NCBI GenBank assembly: GCA_003155135.1
Contig: PMFN01000020.1
Coordinates: 1-64,000, forward strand
Reading direction: 5' to 3'
Length of the DNA stretch: 64,000 nt
From: Acidimicrobiaceae bacterium
Lineage (GTDB): Bacteria > Actinomycetota > Acidimicrobiia > Acidimicrobiales > RAAP-2
The position numbers and the translations under genes were made by a program. Below the pieces are notes generated by a model that was given only the letters and a program-made list of their open reading frames with translations, was not told where the DNA came from and made no database searches. Numbering within the stretch: the stretch's first letter is position 1; each line of letters opens with the position of its first letter. This document shows, piece by piece, positions 26,683 through 35,101 of this stretch.

Positions 26683-27156
26683 TCAGGTGCGGGGCACGTA
26701 GCGGGGCGCGGGCGTTCCCGGTGGGTGGAAGATGCCCGGCACCGCGTCGGGATTCTGGACGGTCACTTCGCCCTCCAAGCCGTCGGGGTCGCGGAAGAAG
26801 AGACTGAGCACCGGCCCGAAATCGGTGACGAACTCGCCGCAGGCGCCGCGCTCGAGCAGACGGGAGCGGACGACGTCGAACGCCTCGAGCGATGCTGCTT
26901 CGAGGGCGAAATGGTCGAGCCGACCGCGGCCGAACATCGGAACCTGGCGGTCCGCCTCAGTGTTGCCGTCGATCTCGAACACATTGAGCTCTGCGAACTC
27001 TCCGACCTTGATGATGGTGAGGCGGACGGCTTCGTTGCTCCCGACCTCGGGGCCGTCGCTCGGCACCTCGGCGTCGAAGACCGCTTGGTAGAAATCCCGG
27101 AGACGGGCCGAATCGTTGGTCAGCGTCGCAACATGGTTGATTCCTCGCAACAGCAT
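26683..27156 (-). CDS. VOC-family (glyoxalase-like) protein
   Basis: A 157-residue single-domain vicinal-oxygen-chelate protein: LLRGINHVATLTNDSARLRD (first strand with metal-ligand His), FYQAVFDAE, GRGRLDHFALEAAS (second His) and LFFRDPDGLEGEV (Glu ligand). The start is ATG 27156, preceded by GAGGAG on this strand; longer frames upstream run antisense through the kinase gene and are not coding. It is adjacent to but divergent from the glycerol-kinase operon. The activity is unknown. Confidence 0.87.
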   Translation of the reverse strand: MLLRGINHVATLTNDSARLRDFYQAVFDAEVPSDGPEVGSNEAVRLTIIKVGEFAELNVFEIDGNTEADRQVPMFGRGRLDHFALEAASLEAFDVVRSRLLERGACGEFVTDFGPVLSLFFRDPDGLEGEVTVQNPDAVPGIFHPPGTPAPRYVPRT

Positions 27157-27336
27157 GTTCGGTCTCCTCGCGCGTGCGTGTGTGCCGCCGTGCGGTGCCG
27201 GTGCAACCTCGCTCAGCGTACGGCCACCTGGCGAGGTCGGGTACGTTCCTCGGATGGCATTGCCCGAGAGCGCCGTGGACCTGAGACATCGTCCGCTCCC
27301 CGCACGAGATGTCGCCCGGGCCGGCGGCCGGCAGGC

Positions 27337-28764
27337 GTGAACATCCTCGCGATCGATCAGGGGACGTCCTCGACGAAGGGCCTCGTGCTCGACGACGCCG
27401 GTCAGATCCTGGCGAGGTCGGTTGCCCCCGTCTCGACGGTCCCGGCCGCCGACGGCGGAGTGGAGCTCGACCCCGAGGCGCTCTACCGCTCCGTTCTCGA
27501 TGCGGGGAACGCGGCGGTCGCCGCCGCGCGCGTCGAGGTGTCGGCGGTCGGATTCGCCAATCAGGGTGAGACGGTGTTGGCCTGGAACCGGGAGACCGGC
27601 TCGCCGGCTGGGCCCGCCATCTCCTGGCAGGACCGCCGGGCGTCTCCACTTCCCGAGCCCATCGAAGCCAGCGGGCAACGGCTCTGTGAGATCACGGGGC
27701 TGCCCCTTGACGCGTACTTCGCTGCACCCAAGATGCAGTGGCTGAGGGGGCAGGGCGCACTGGGCGTGATCACGACCTCTGACACGTGGCTGCTGCAGCG
27801 GCTGACTGGGGCCTACGTCACCGACGTGACGACCGCGTCGCGCACCATGCTGCTCGATCTCGACGAGCGGGACTGGTCGGGAGAGGCTGCTCAGATCTTC
27901 GGGATCGACATCGAGATGCTCCCGCCCGTTGTCGGCTGCGCCACCGTCATCGGGGAGACCGCCGCCTTTGGTGGGCGGCTCCCCGTCTGCGGTCTCGCCG
28001 TCGACCAACAGGCGGCCCTGCTCGGCGAGGGGTGCGTCGAGTTCGGTGCGGCAAAGTGCACGTTCGGCACCGGCGCCTTCCTCCTCGTCAACATGGGAGC
28101 TGAACGGTGCCGTTCGGTGGGGGGACTGTCCGCCTCGGTGGCCTGGGAAGCCGGTGGGCAAGCCGCCTACTGCCTTGACGGGCAGGTCTACAGCGTCGGC
28201 GCGGCAGTTGACTGGCTCGTTCAACTCGGTGCCCTGGTGCGCGCCGAGGACCTCGACGGCGTCCTGGGCAGCGTTCTTGACTCGGGCGGGGTCAGCGTGG
28301 TGCCCGCATTCGCCGGACTGGGAGCTCCCTACTGGAAGCCGGGCGCACACGCCCTCATCGAGGGAATCGACCTGGCGACGACGCCGGCGCACCTGGTGCG
28401 GGCGACACTCGACGGGGTGGCTGCGCAGATCGCCGTCCTCGTCGCCGTGGTGGAGCGCGACGCCGGCACAGCACTTCGCTCATTGCGTGTTGACGGAGGC
28501 TTGAGCCGATCCGCCGCCTTCATGCAGCTCGTTGCCGACGTGACCCAACTGCCGGTCGAGGTCTTTCCCTCTCCGGACGCGACCGCACTCGGTGTGGCTG
28601 CCCTGGCGGTTGCCGGGTTCGAAGGGACGTCGACGCTTTCGCCCTTCCCGTATGCGGGCATCGTCAGGTGCATTGAGCCCCTCGTCGGCGCCGACGAGGC
28701 AGCGACCAGGCGCCGATGCTACGAGCAAGCCGTTGCACGGGTGATCGAGGGCTGCGAATCGTGA
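27337..28764 (+). CDS. FGGY-family kinase (glycerol kinase-like)
   Basis: A 475-residue sugar/polyol kinase. It begins NILAIDQGTSSTKGLVLDDA (phosphate-1 motif), followed by VGFANQGETVLAWNRETGSP and AISWQDRRA, then AAKCTFGTGAFLLVNMG, SVVPAFAGLGAPYWKP and the FGGY C-terminal signature-like LRVDGGLSRSAAFMQLVADV. These match GlpK, so glycerol is the most likely substrate, though xylulose or other polyols cannot be excluded. GTG 27337 matches the family N-terminus. The stop overlaps the next gene by 4 bp (GTGA), starting a three-gene operon. Confidence 0.88.
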   Translation: MNILAIDQGTSSTKGLVLDDAGQILARSVAPVSTVPAADGGVELDPEALYRSVLDAGNAAVAAARVEVSAVGFANQGETVLAWNRETGSPAGPAISWQDRRASPLPEPIEASGQRLCEITGLPLDAYFAAPKMQWLRGQGALGVITTSDTWLLQRLTGAYVTDVTTASRTMLLDLDERDWSGEAAQIFGIDIEMLPPVVGCATVIGETAAFGGRLPVCGLAVDQQAALLGEGCVEFGAAKCTFGTGAFLLVNMGAERCRSVGGLSASVAWEAGGQAAYCLDGQVYSVGAAVDWLVQLGALVRAEDLDGVLGSVLDSGGVSVVPAFAGLGAPYWKPGAHALIEGIDLATTPAHLVRATLDGVAAQIAVLVAVVERDAGTALRSLRVDGGLSRSAAFMQLVADVTQLPVEVFPSPDATALGVAALAVAGFEGTSTLSPFPYAGIVRCIEPLVGADEAATRRRCYEQAVARVIEGCES

Positions 28765-30194
28765 GGGCCGAGACCAGGGAGCATCTCTTCGATGTCGCCG
28801 TCATCGGAGCGGGAGTGGTCGGCTGCGCAGTTGCGCGCGACATCGGGCGCCGCGGCATGTCCTGTGTGCTGGTCGATCGGGCGGACGATGTGGGTGACGC
28901 CACCAGCAAGGCCAACACCGCCATTCTCCATACTGGCTTCGACGCCGAACCCGGCACGCTCGAATCGAGGCTTGTTGCGCGGGGCCACCAGCTGCTCTCC
29001 GACTATGCCGGCGAGGCCGGTGTCGCGCTCGAGCGCATCGGAGCCCTCGTTCTCGCATGGGATGACGATCAGCGAGCGGCATTGCCAGGCCTTCGTGAAA
29101 AGGCGCTGTCCAACGGGTACGGCGCTGTAGCGGTCCTCGATGCGCACGAGGCGTATCGGCGCGAGCCCTTCTTGGGGCCGGGCTGTCTTGGCGCGTTGGC
29201 CATCCCCGACGAGTCGATCATCGACCCCTGGAGTACGACGATCGCCCTGGCCACCGACGCGGTCCGCAGCGGCGTCGACCTGCGGCTTGAAACCGAAGTG
29301 GTCGGTGTCACGACGGTCGCCGGGGTGCACCGCCTCGAGACCACGACTGGCAGCCTCGCGGCCAGATGGGTCTGCAACGTCGCTGGTCTGGGCGCGGATC
29401 GGCTCGACAACATATTCGGCCATGCCGAGTTCCACGTGACCGCCCGGCGCGGCCAACTCGTCGTCTTCGACAAGATGGCGCGCCAACTGGTCTCCTCCAT
29501 CCTTTTGCCCGTGCCGACGCAGCGCAGCAAGGGTGTCCTCGTGGCGCCGACCGTCTACGGAAATGTCCTCCTCGGGCCCACCGCAGAGGATCTTGATGAC
29601 CGAACCGACACGGCCAGCACTGCGGACGGCGTGGAGCAGCTCCGGGCCGCCGGCAGCCGTGTGCTGCCCCGGTTGCTCGACGAGGAGGTGACATCGGTCT
29701 TTGCGGGGCTGCGGGCCGCAACCGAGCATCGTGACTTTCAGATACGCGCCTACCCCGAGGAGCGCTACCTCTGCGTGGGCGGCATCCGCTCGACGGGCCT
29801 GACGGCGTCGATGGCAATTGCCGAGCATGTGGTGGAGTTGCTCGGGTCGGCCGGCGAGGACGTTGTGCGCCTGGACGACGCCTCGGGCGCGACCCGTTTC
29901 CCGCCGCTCGGCGAATGCCAAGTGCGTCCGTACCGCGATGCCGCACTGATCGCGACAGATCCCGAGTACGGCCGCATCGTGTGCCACTGCGAGTTGGTCA
30001 GTGCCGGCGAGCTGCGCGACGCCTTCGAGTCACCCGTGCCGCCACGCTCGACGGGGGGGATCCGACGGCGGACGCGCGCGATGAACGGGAGATGCCAGGG
30101 CTTCTACTGCGCAGCCACGGTGGTCTCGGCGCTGGCTGCGGCGCGCGGCATCGATCCACGCCACCTGCTCGGGCTCGACGGAGGGCAGTCGTGA
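28761..30194 (+). CDS. FAD-dependent glycerol-3-phosphate dehydrogenase-like (GlpA-type) protein
   Basis: A 477-residue FAD enzyme. The dinucleotide fold DVAVIGAGVVGCAVARDIGR (G16-x-G18-x-x-G21) is followed by the DAO core, SRLVARGHQLLSDYAGEAG and ECQVRPYRDAALI-like ends. The C-terminus adds a BFD-like [2Fe-2S] domain with four cysteines: IVCHCEL and GRCQGFYC. Together with the kinase upstream it fits glycerol-3-phosphate oxidation by a GlpA-like subunit. GTG start inside the kinase stop (GTGA); its own stop overlaps the next gene the same way. Confidence 0.87.
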   Translation: MRAETREHLFDVAVIGAGVVGCAVARDIGRRGMSCVLVDRADDVGDATSKANTAILHTGFDAEPGTLESRLVARGHQLLSDYAGEAGVALERIGALVLAWDDDQRAALPGLREKALSNGYGAVAVLDAHEAYRREPFLGPGCLGALAIPDESIIDPWSTTIALATDAVRSGVDLRLETEVVGVTTVAGVHRLETTTGSLAARWVCNVAGLGADRLDNIFGHAEFHVTARRGQLVVFDKMARQLVSSILLPVPTQRSKGVLVAPTVYGNVLLGPTAEDLDDRTDTASTADGVEQLRAAGSRVLPRLLDEEVTSVFAGLRAATEHRDFQIRAYPEERYLCVGGIRSTGLTASMAIAEHVVELLGSAGEDVVRLDDASGATRFPPLGECQVRPYRDAALIATDPEYGRIVCHCELVSAGELRDAFESPVPPRSTGGIRRRTRAMNGRCQGFYCAATVVSALAAARGIDPRHLLGLDGGQS

Positions 30195-31453
30195 CCACGG
30201 GAAGGGTTCAATCCGAGGCGTGTGCACGCGAGGTCGCCGACGTGGTCGTGATCGGGTCCGGTCCAGCCGGGCTGGCCGCGGCTACTGCCATCAGACGGTC
30301 CCACCCTGGGCGTGTGCTGGTCGTCGAGCGCCAAGCGCGAGCAGGCGGGATCCCAGCCCAGTGCGACCATCGCGGCTTCGGCCTGCGAGACCTCCACCGC
30401 TCCTACAGCGGCCCCGATTACTCCCGTGCCCTTGCTGGGCAGGCGCTCGAAGCCGGTGTGGAGATCATCACCGAGACCACCGCGTTCATTGAAAGCGACG
30501 GTGCGTTGGCGATCACTGGCCCGGCCGGGTTGCGACACGTCGAGGCGGCGCACGTGCTGCTCGCGACCGGGGCGAGGGAGCGCCCCCGCACCGCACGGCT
30601 GGTGCCGGGGACGCGCCCGGCGGGCGTGTTCACGACCGGTCAGCTCCAGCAGTTCGTCCGCCGGTCGCTCCCCGTCGGTTCTCGCGCCCTGGTGGTCGGG
30701 GCCGAGCACGTCTCGTTCTCCGCAGTGCTCACTCTGCGAGAGGCGGGAGTTGCCGTCCGGGCGATGGTGACCGACCTTGAAGAGGCCCAGAGCCTTCCCG
30801 TCGCGAACGCCGTGCTGCGCCACCTCTACCGCGTACCGCTCATGACCCGTACCGCCGTCGTATCCCTGGAAGGGCGCCGACGACTCCAAGGCGTCACGCT
30901 GGAGGATTGTGTGACCGGCGCGCGCTTGAGCGTCGAGGTGGACACGATCGTCTTCAGCGGCGGGTGGGTGCCCGAGTATGGACTTGCCCGTAGCGCCGGC
31001 GTCGTCCTCGACCCTGGCTCGGGCGGACCGGCCGTCGATGCGCTCGGCCGCACCAGTCGGATCGGCTGGTTTGCCGCGGGGAACCTCGTGCACCCGGTCG
31101 AGACGGCGGACAGCACGGCGGTGCAGGCGGCGCGCGTGGGTGCCGGGATGGCAGCGAGCCTTACGAGGACACGAGGTCCCCTCGCTCCGGCGGTCCCAGT
31201 TCGGGTCGCGGCACCGCTTGCGTGGGTGTGGCCGAACCTCGTGCGGCCAGGCTTGACGAGTGGTGGCGACGTCACTTTGCTGCGGACCGCGGAGTTCGGT
31301 GCGCAGCGTTCCGTCCGCTTCTCACAGGACGGGCGCGAGCTCGGTACCTACCGCATCCGCCACCTCACCCCGAACCGGTCGCTGCGGGTGGGCGCTGCGT
31401 GGCGCAACGGCGTCAGCGCCGAAGGCGGCCTCGTCACTGCCTCGCTTCACTGA
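30191..31453 (+). CDS. FAD/NAD(P)-binding oxidoreductase, partner of GlpA-like enzyme
   Basis: A 420-residue pyridine-nucleotide-type flavoprotein. The first Rossmann motif VVVIGSGPAGLAAATAIRRS is followed by GIPAQCDHRGFGLRDLHRSY, and the second nucleotide-binding region has ALVVGAEHVSFSAVLTL, which lacks the usual third Gly. FAAGNLVHPVETADSTAVQA is the C-terminal FAD motif. About 90 residues follow (from VPVRVAAPLAWVWPNLVRPG) that are not part of the standard fold. In other bacteria a GlpA-like protein is accompanied by such an oxidoreductase. Substrate and electron acceptor are inferred only from context. GTG start, 4-bp overlap. Confidence 0.83.
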   Translation: MTTGRVQSEACAREVADVVVIGSGPAGLAAATAIRRSHPGRVLVVERQARAGGIPAQCDHRGFGLRDLHRSYSGPDYSRALAGQALEAGVEIITETTAFIESDGALAITGPAGLRHVEAAHVLLATGARERPRTARLVPGTRPAGVFTTGQLQQFVRRSLPVGSRALVVGAEHVSFSAVLTLREAGVAVRAMVTDLEEAQSLPVANAVLRHLYRVPLMTRTAVVSLEGRRRLQGVTLEDCVTGARLSVEVDTIVFSGGWVPEYGLARSAGVVLDPGSGGPAVDALGRTSRIGWFAAGNLVHPVETADSTAVQAARVGAGMAASLTRTRGPLAPAVPVRVAAPLAWVWPNLVRPGLTSGGDVTLLRTAEFGAQRSVRFSQDGRELGTYRIRHLTPNRSLRVGAAWRNGVSAEGGLVTASLH

Positions 31454-31533
31454 AGACGCCCCGCGCGGCACCCGACGTTACGTTGGGAGGGGCCGTCGGT
31501 TGAGGTGGTTCCGCTCGGGGAAGGGGTGCGTCG

Positions 31534-33024
31534 ATGACGCCAGAGCTCGACTCATACCGGGAAAAGCGGCGAAAGGGCCGGACGCCGGAGCCGATTCCGC
31601 CAAAGTCGCGTGCGAGGAAGCAAGCGAAGCCCAAAAGCCCGAGCCGCCGCAGCCCGAAGCAGGCGAACGCCCCGAGCTTCGTCATCCAAGAGCACCATGC
31701 GTCGTCCCTGCACTGGGACTTCCGGCTCGAGCGCGACGGCGTCCTCGTCTCCTGGGCTCTCCCCAAGGGCCTTCCCGTCGACCCGCACCGCAACCACCTG
31801 GCGGTCCACGTCGAGGACCACCCCCTCAACTACGCGAGCTTCTCGGGTGAGATCCCGCAGGGCGAATACGGGGCCGGCTCCGTGTCCATCTGGGACCAGG
31901 GTACCTATGACTGCGAGAAGTGGTCAGAGCGCGAGGTGATGGTTTTGCTGCACGGCGGCCGGGCGAACGGCCGTTACGTGCTGTTCAAGACTGCCGGGCG
32001 CGGGGGCAAGGACAACTGGATGATCCACCGGATGGACGCCGCGCCCGCCGATTTCGAGCCGATGCCGGAGCTGGTCCGGCCCATGCTCGCCGAGCCGGGG
32101 GCCCTACCCACGAACGATGATGGTTGGAGCTACGAGTTCAAGTGGGACGGACTGCGGGCCGTGCTCTACGTCGAGGGCGGACGAGTCAGGATCCTCACCC
32201 GCAATGACCATGACGTGTCGGACTCCTACCCTGAGCTGCGGGAGATCGGCGAGCGGCTGGGTTCGACACAGGCGGTGCTCGACGGCGAGATCGTCGCACT
32301 CGATGACGAGGGGCGCCCGAGCTTCGAGGCGCTCCAGCGCCGGATGCATGTCGCCGACAGCTCCCGGGCACGCCGACTGGCCGACGAGGTCCCCGTCACG
32401 TTCCTGGCGTTCGACGTGCTGTACGTCGACGGACACCTGCTGCTCTCGGCGACCTATGACGAGCGGCGCAAGGTACTGGCTGCGCTCTCCCTCGACGGCC
32501 CCGAGGTCGCCCTCCCCCCTGCGTTCGACAGCGCTCACGGCGCCGATGTGCTCCACGCGGCTCGAGAGCGAGGGCTCGAAGGCGTGGTGGCCAAGCGCCG
32601 CGACAGCCCCTACCGGCCTGGGCGCCGGTCGGGCGAGTGGGTCAAGGTCAAGAATTTCATGACCCAAGAGGTGGTGATCGGGGGCTACACGGAGGGCAGG
32701 GGCCGACGGAATGAGGGGATCGGCGCGCTCCTCCTCGGCATCCCCGAAGGTCGGACCCTTCGCTACGTGGGGAAGGTCGGCACGGGCTTCACCGACGAGG
32801 TCCTCGCTGACCTCACCCGTCGACTCTCGAAGCTCCGGCGGACGAACAGCCCCTTTGCTGACCCTCTGCCGCGCGCCGAGCAGGCCGCAGCCCACTGGGT
32901 TCGCCCGGGCCTGGTCGGCGAAGTCCGCTTCGCCGAGTGGACGAAAGACGGTCGCCTCCGGCACCCCTCGTGGCGGGGCCTGCGCGACGACAAGAAGCCG
33001 GCCGAGGTCGTGCCCGAGTCCTGA
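31534..33024 (+). CDS. LigD-type ATP-dependent DNA ligase with 3'-phosphoesterase domain, no polymerase domain
   Basis: A 496-residue NHEJ-type ligase. Residues 1-45 are basic (Lys/Arg/Pro). The phosphoesterase domain at about 47-165 shows VIQEHHASSLHWDFRLERDG and WALPKGLP. The ligase domain begins near 183; motif I is EFKWDGLRA with the adenylated K203. LDGEIVALDDEG, FLAFDVLYVDG, GLEGVVAKRRDSPYRPGRRS and WVKVKNF (motifs III-V) follow, and an OB-fold ends the protein. The primase-polymerase domain of full LigD is missing. A Ku gene and a separate polymerase may lie elsewhere. ATG 31534 follows GGGGAAGGGG. Confidence 0.92.
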   Translation: MTPELDSYREKRRKGRTPEPIPPKSRARKQAKPKSPSRRSPKQANAPSFVIQEHHASSLHWDFRLERDGVLVSWALPKGLPVDPHRNHLAVHVEDHPLNYASFSGEIPQGEYGAGSVSIWDQGTYDCEKWSEREVMVLLHGGRANGRYVLFKTAGRGGKDNWMIHRMDAAPADFEPMPELVRPMLAEPGALPTNDDGWSYEFKWDGLRAVLYVEGGRVRILTRNDHDVSDSYPELREIGERLGSTQAVLDGEIVALDDEGRPSFEALQRRMHVADSSRARRLADEVPVTFLAFDVLYVDGHLLLSATYDERRKVLAALSLDGPEVALPPAFDSAHGADVLHAARERGLEGVVAKRRDSPYRPGRRSGEWVKVKNFMTQEVVIGGYTEGRGRRNEGIGALLLGIPEGRTLRYVGKVGTGFTDEVLADLTRRLSKLRRTNSPFADPLPRAEQAAAHWVRPGLVGEVRFAEWTKDGRLRHPSWRGLRDDKKPAEVVPES

Positions 33025-33456
33025 GCACCCGTTTGCGTTCGAGGCCCGGGAACGTGACCTCTTCCAGAATGAGGTGGACGGCGGCGGCGGTCGATGGCGA
33101 TCAGCGCCCGATTGGGCCGAGCAGGACGCCCCCGATCAACGTGGGGATGATGGTCAGCCCAGGGGAGATCCGACACCGAGCGCGCCGGTGGGGCCCGCAC
33201 CGGTGAGGCCAATGGAGAAGAGCACGGCGGTCGACAGGCTTGCCCGGTGCGCCGAGTGCCTGCACTTCGGCCCGCCCCCCATCAGCCCGCGTCGCACCTT
33301 CGGTGTGGGCGAGCTCGTCGCTCGCTGGCTCCTTCGGCACCGCATGCTCCGCCGGCGCCTTCGTCACGAGGCTGCGTCCTGAGGCCATCGGGTTCCTCTC
33401 GCTGCCGCTGAGCTTGACCGGCGGTCAGTCCCCTTCGGCTACCCGAATGGCCCGAT
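33025..33456. other. Intergenic region with possible membrane-protein relics
   Basis: No intact gene. The minus strand shows two short hydrophobic stretches in different frames: LSTAVLFSIGLTGAGPTGAL (ending near 33154) and SPGLTIIPTLIGGVLLGPIG (ending near 33101). Their order would fit one frameshifted membrane-protein fragment, but no family match or start is evident, so this is a weak guess. Confidence 0.3.
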
Positions 33457-33945
33457 TCAAACGGGGCGCAGACAGGCCCCTGACTCGATGCGCTGCTTCA
33501 ATGCGGCGAGATTGCGCCTCCAGATGAAGGCGAGGACGGGGCGCGCGAACCAGGCGCCGACGGCTGCCCCCATCCACCAAGGGAAGACGAGTTCTTCTTC
33601 CCAGGACAGCCGCGTGGCCGATCGGCCGAGCGGGACAAGGCGGAACCTGCCTTCCCCGGTGACCACGCCCCGGTGGGCGACGGTGATCCCAACGCCCTGC
33701 TCCCACCCGGCGACGAACATTTCGTCCGTCAGCCGAAAAGGGCCGACCTTTGTGTCGCACAGGAACTCCGTCCCCACGCCCCGCCGCTGCTCGGAGGTGA
33801 ACCGGATGGCCACGGCGTCGTGCATCCACTCGACGTGGTCCTCGATGCGCTCGAGCTCAGCCCAGACCGATTCGGCCGGAGCCGCGATCACCACGTCGAC
33901 GGCAATCGGCACACCAGGCCGGCCGCCCCCCCCGTCGGCACTCAT
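33457..33945 (-). CDS. SRPBCC-superfamily protein
   Basis: A 162-residue helix-grip protein with an N-terminal Gly/Pro tail, then VDVVIAAPAESVWAELERIE (first strand and helix), FLCDTKVGPFRLTDEMFVAG and a C-terminal long helix. An unusual hydrophobic insert (FPWWMGAAVGAWFARPVLAF) precedes the last helix and may touch the membrane. ATG 33945 is preceded by GGGGGTGGGCG rather than a textbook ribosome-binding site. It lies downstream of the stress-sigma cluster on the same strand, separated by about 90 nt. Ligand unknown. Confidence 0.78.
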   Translation of the reverse strand: MSADGGGGRPGVPIAVDVVIAAPAESVWAELERIEDHVEWMHDAVAIRFTSEQRRGVGTEFLCDTKVGPFRLTDEMFVAGWEQGVGITVAHRGVVTGEGRFRLVPLGRSATRLSWEEELVFPWWMGAAVGAWFARPVLAFIWRRNLAALKQRIESGACLRPV

Positions 33946-34033
33946 CGCCCACCCCCGAGGCGTTCAGATCGAGCGCGCCCGGGCCCAGGTCGTCGCGTCA
34001 GCATCGCCTCAGGCTGGGGGACCACAAGTCCGG

Positions 34034-34258
34034 CTAGACGATCTCGCCCTCGCCCTTTTGGTGGGCGCCCCTCTCGATCATCTCGCGGTAGTGCTCGCCG
34101 ACCTCTTCCTGGTCGCCGCTCATCGACGGGTCTTCCCGGGATCGTTCGGCCGCGAGATCCTCGTCGGTGGTCGGGGGTCGGTCCGCCTCGTGAGCAGAGT
34201 CGGCCCCTTGGGACTCGGCGTTGTGGGTCGTCTCTTCGGACTCAGTTGGCTCGGCCAC
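34034..34258 (-). CDS. Small acidic protein, candidate sigma-F target
   Basis: A 74-residue protein rich in Glu, Asp, Ser and Gln with no hydrophobic segment, predicted to be mostly disordered until a C-terminal helix (GEHYREMIERGAHQKGEG). I do not recognise a named family. GTG 34258 is chosen because AAGGAGGA ends 3-4 nt upstream; the longer frame to 34318 would start upstream of the predicted promoter. A sigma-F-like promoter (34296-34320) lies directly in front, just after the sigF stop. This suggests a general-stress protein made under the control of the preceding sigma factor. Function unknown. Confidence 0.7.
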   Translation of the reverse strand: MAEPTESEETTHNAESQGADSAHEADRPPTTDEDLAAERSREDPSMSGDQEEVGEHYREMIERGAHQKGEGEIV

Positions 34259-34295
34259 GACGTCCTCCTTGCTCGGTGTCCGCAAACAGTCCAAG

Positions 34296-34320
34296 GTACC
34301 CCTGACGTCGTCGCGCAAAC
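34296..34320 (-). promoter_or_regulatory. Sigma-F/sigma-B-type promoter GTTT-N15-GGGTAC
   Basis: Read on the minus strand, GTTT (34317-34320) is separated by exactly 15 nt from GGGTAC (34296-34301). This is a full match to the actinobacterial sigma-F/sigma-B consensus (GTTT-N15-17-GGGTA(T/C)). The predicted start near 34289 leaves a ~30-nt leader with AAGGAGGA before GTG 34258. It lies between sigF and the small acidic gene. Confidence 0.75.
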
Positions 34321-34333
34321 GACCGTGCGCGGC

Positions 34334-35101
34334 TCACGGCTCTTCCTTGAAGGCCTGGCGGAGCTGAGCGAGGCTGGCGGCGAGAAGCCGCGAGACGTGC
34401 ATCTGGCTCACGCCGATGCGAGCCGAGATCTCCGACTGGGTCAGCCCATCGACGAAACGGAGCTGCAAGATCGTCTGCTCACGAGGCGGCAACTTGGCGA
34501 GGGCCGGCGCCAGCACCGAGCGATCATCGACCGCCAAGTACTTGGAGTCCTCTGACCCGAGGCGATTGGCGAGCGTCTCCTCCTGGCGGTCCGGGACGTC
34601 GATGGAGGATGTGCGGTAGCCCTGGCCTGCCTCGAGGGCCTCGAGCACGGCTTCTTCGGTCGCTCCAGTCGATGCCGCCAGCTCGGCCACAGTGGGGGAG
34701 CGCCCGAGCTCCTGGGACAGGGTGCCGATCGTGTGCCCGAGCTCCAAGTACAGCTCTTGGATTCGACGGGGGGCCCGGACGGCCCAACCCTTGTCGCGGA
34801 AGTGCCGCTTCAACTCGCCGATGACGGTGCGGGTCGCGAAGGTCGAGAACTCGACGCCACGATTCGGGTCGAACCGGTCGACGGACTTGACCACGGCGAG
34901 TGATGCGACCTGGAAGAGGTCGTCGAAGGTCTCGCCACGGTTGGCGAACCGCCGGGCAAGCTGGTGCGCCAGCCCGAGGTGCGCCGTGACCAGCTCGTCG
35001 CGGAGCTTGGGGTTCCCGGACTCGGCGAACGCTTCGAACTTCGCCCGTGCCTCTGCTGATCGCCTCCGCACGTCCTCGGGCGAGCGGACCTCGGGGGTCA
35101 C
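34334..35101 (-). CDS. sigF: RNA polymerase sigma factor, SigF/SigB (group 3) type
   Basis: A 255-residue sigma factor. Region 2 (AHLGLAHQLARRFANRGETF, DDLFQVASLAVVKSVDRFDP, FSTFATRTVIGELKRHFRDK) is followed by region 3 (VRAPRRIQELYLELGHTIGT) and region 4 (LPPREQTILQLRFVDGLTQS, EISARIGVSQMHVSRLL). The length and the RHFRDKGWAVRAPRR stretch are typical of SigB/SigF general-stress or developmental sigma factors. The GTG start overlaps the rsbW-like stop by 4 bp. With the anti-sigma and anti-anti-sigma genes it forms a partner-switching module. Confidence 0.93.
   Translation of the reverse strand: MTPEVRSPEDVRRRSAEARAKFEAFAESGNPKLRDELVTAHLGLAHQLARRFANRGETFDDLFQVASLAVVKSVDRFDPNRGVEFSTFATRTVIGELKRHFRDKGWAVRAPRRIQELYLELGHTIGTLSQELGRSPTVAELAASTGATEEAVLEALEAGQGYRTSSIDVPDRQEETLANRLGSEDSKYLAVDDRSVLAPALAKLPPREQTILQLRFVDGLTQSEISARIGVSQMHVSRLLAASLAQLRQAFKEEP

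Noticed and set aside
33101-33388. Hydrophobic stretches in two minus-strand frames
   Set aside because: They could be one frameshifted membrane fragment, but there is no start and no match I can name.
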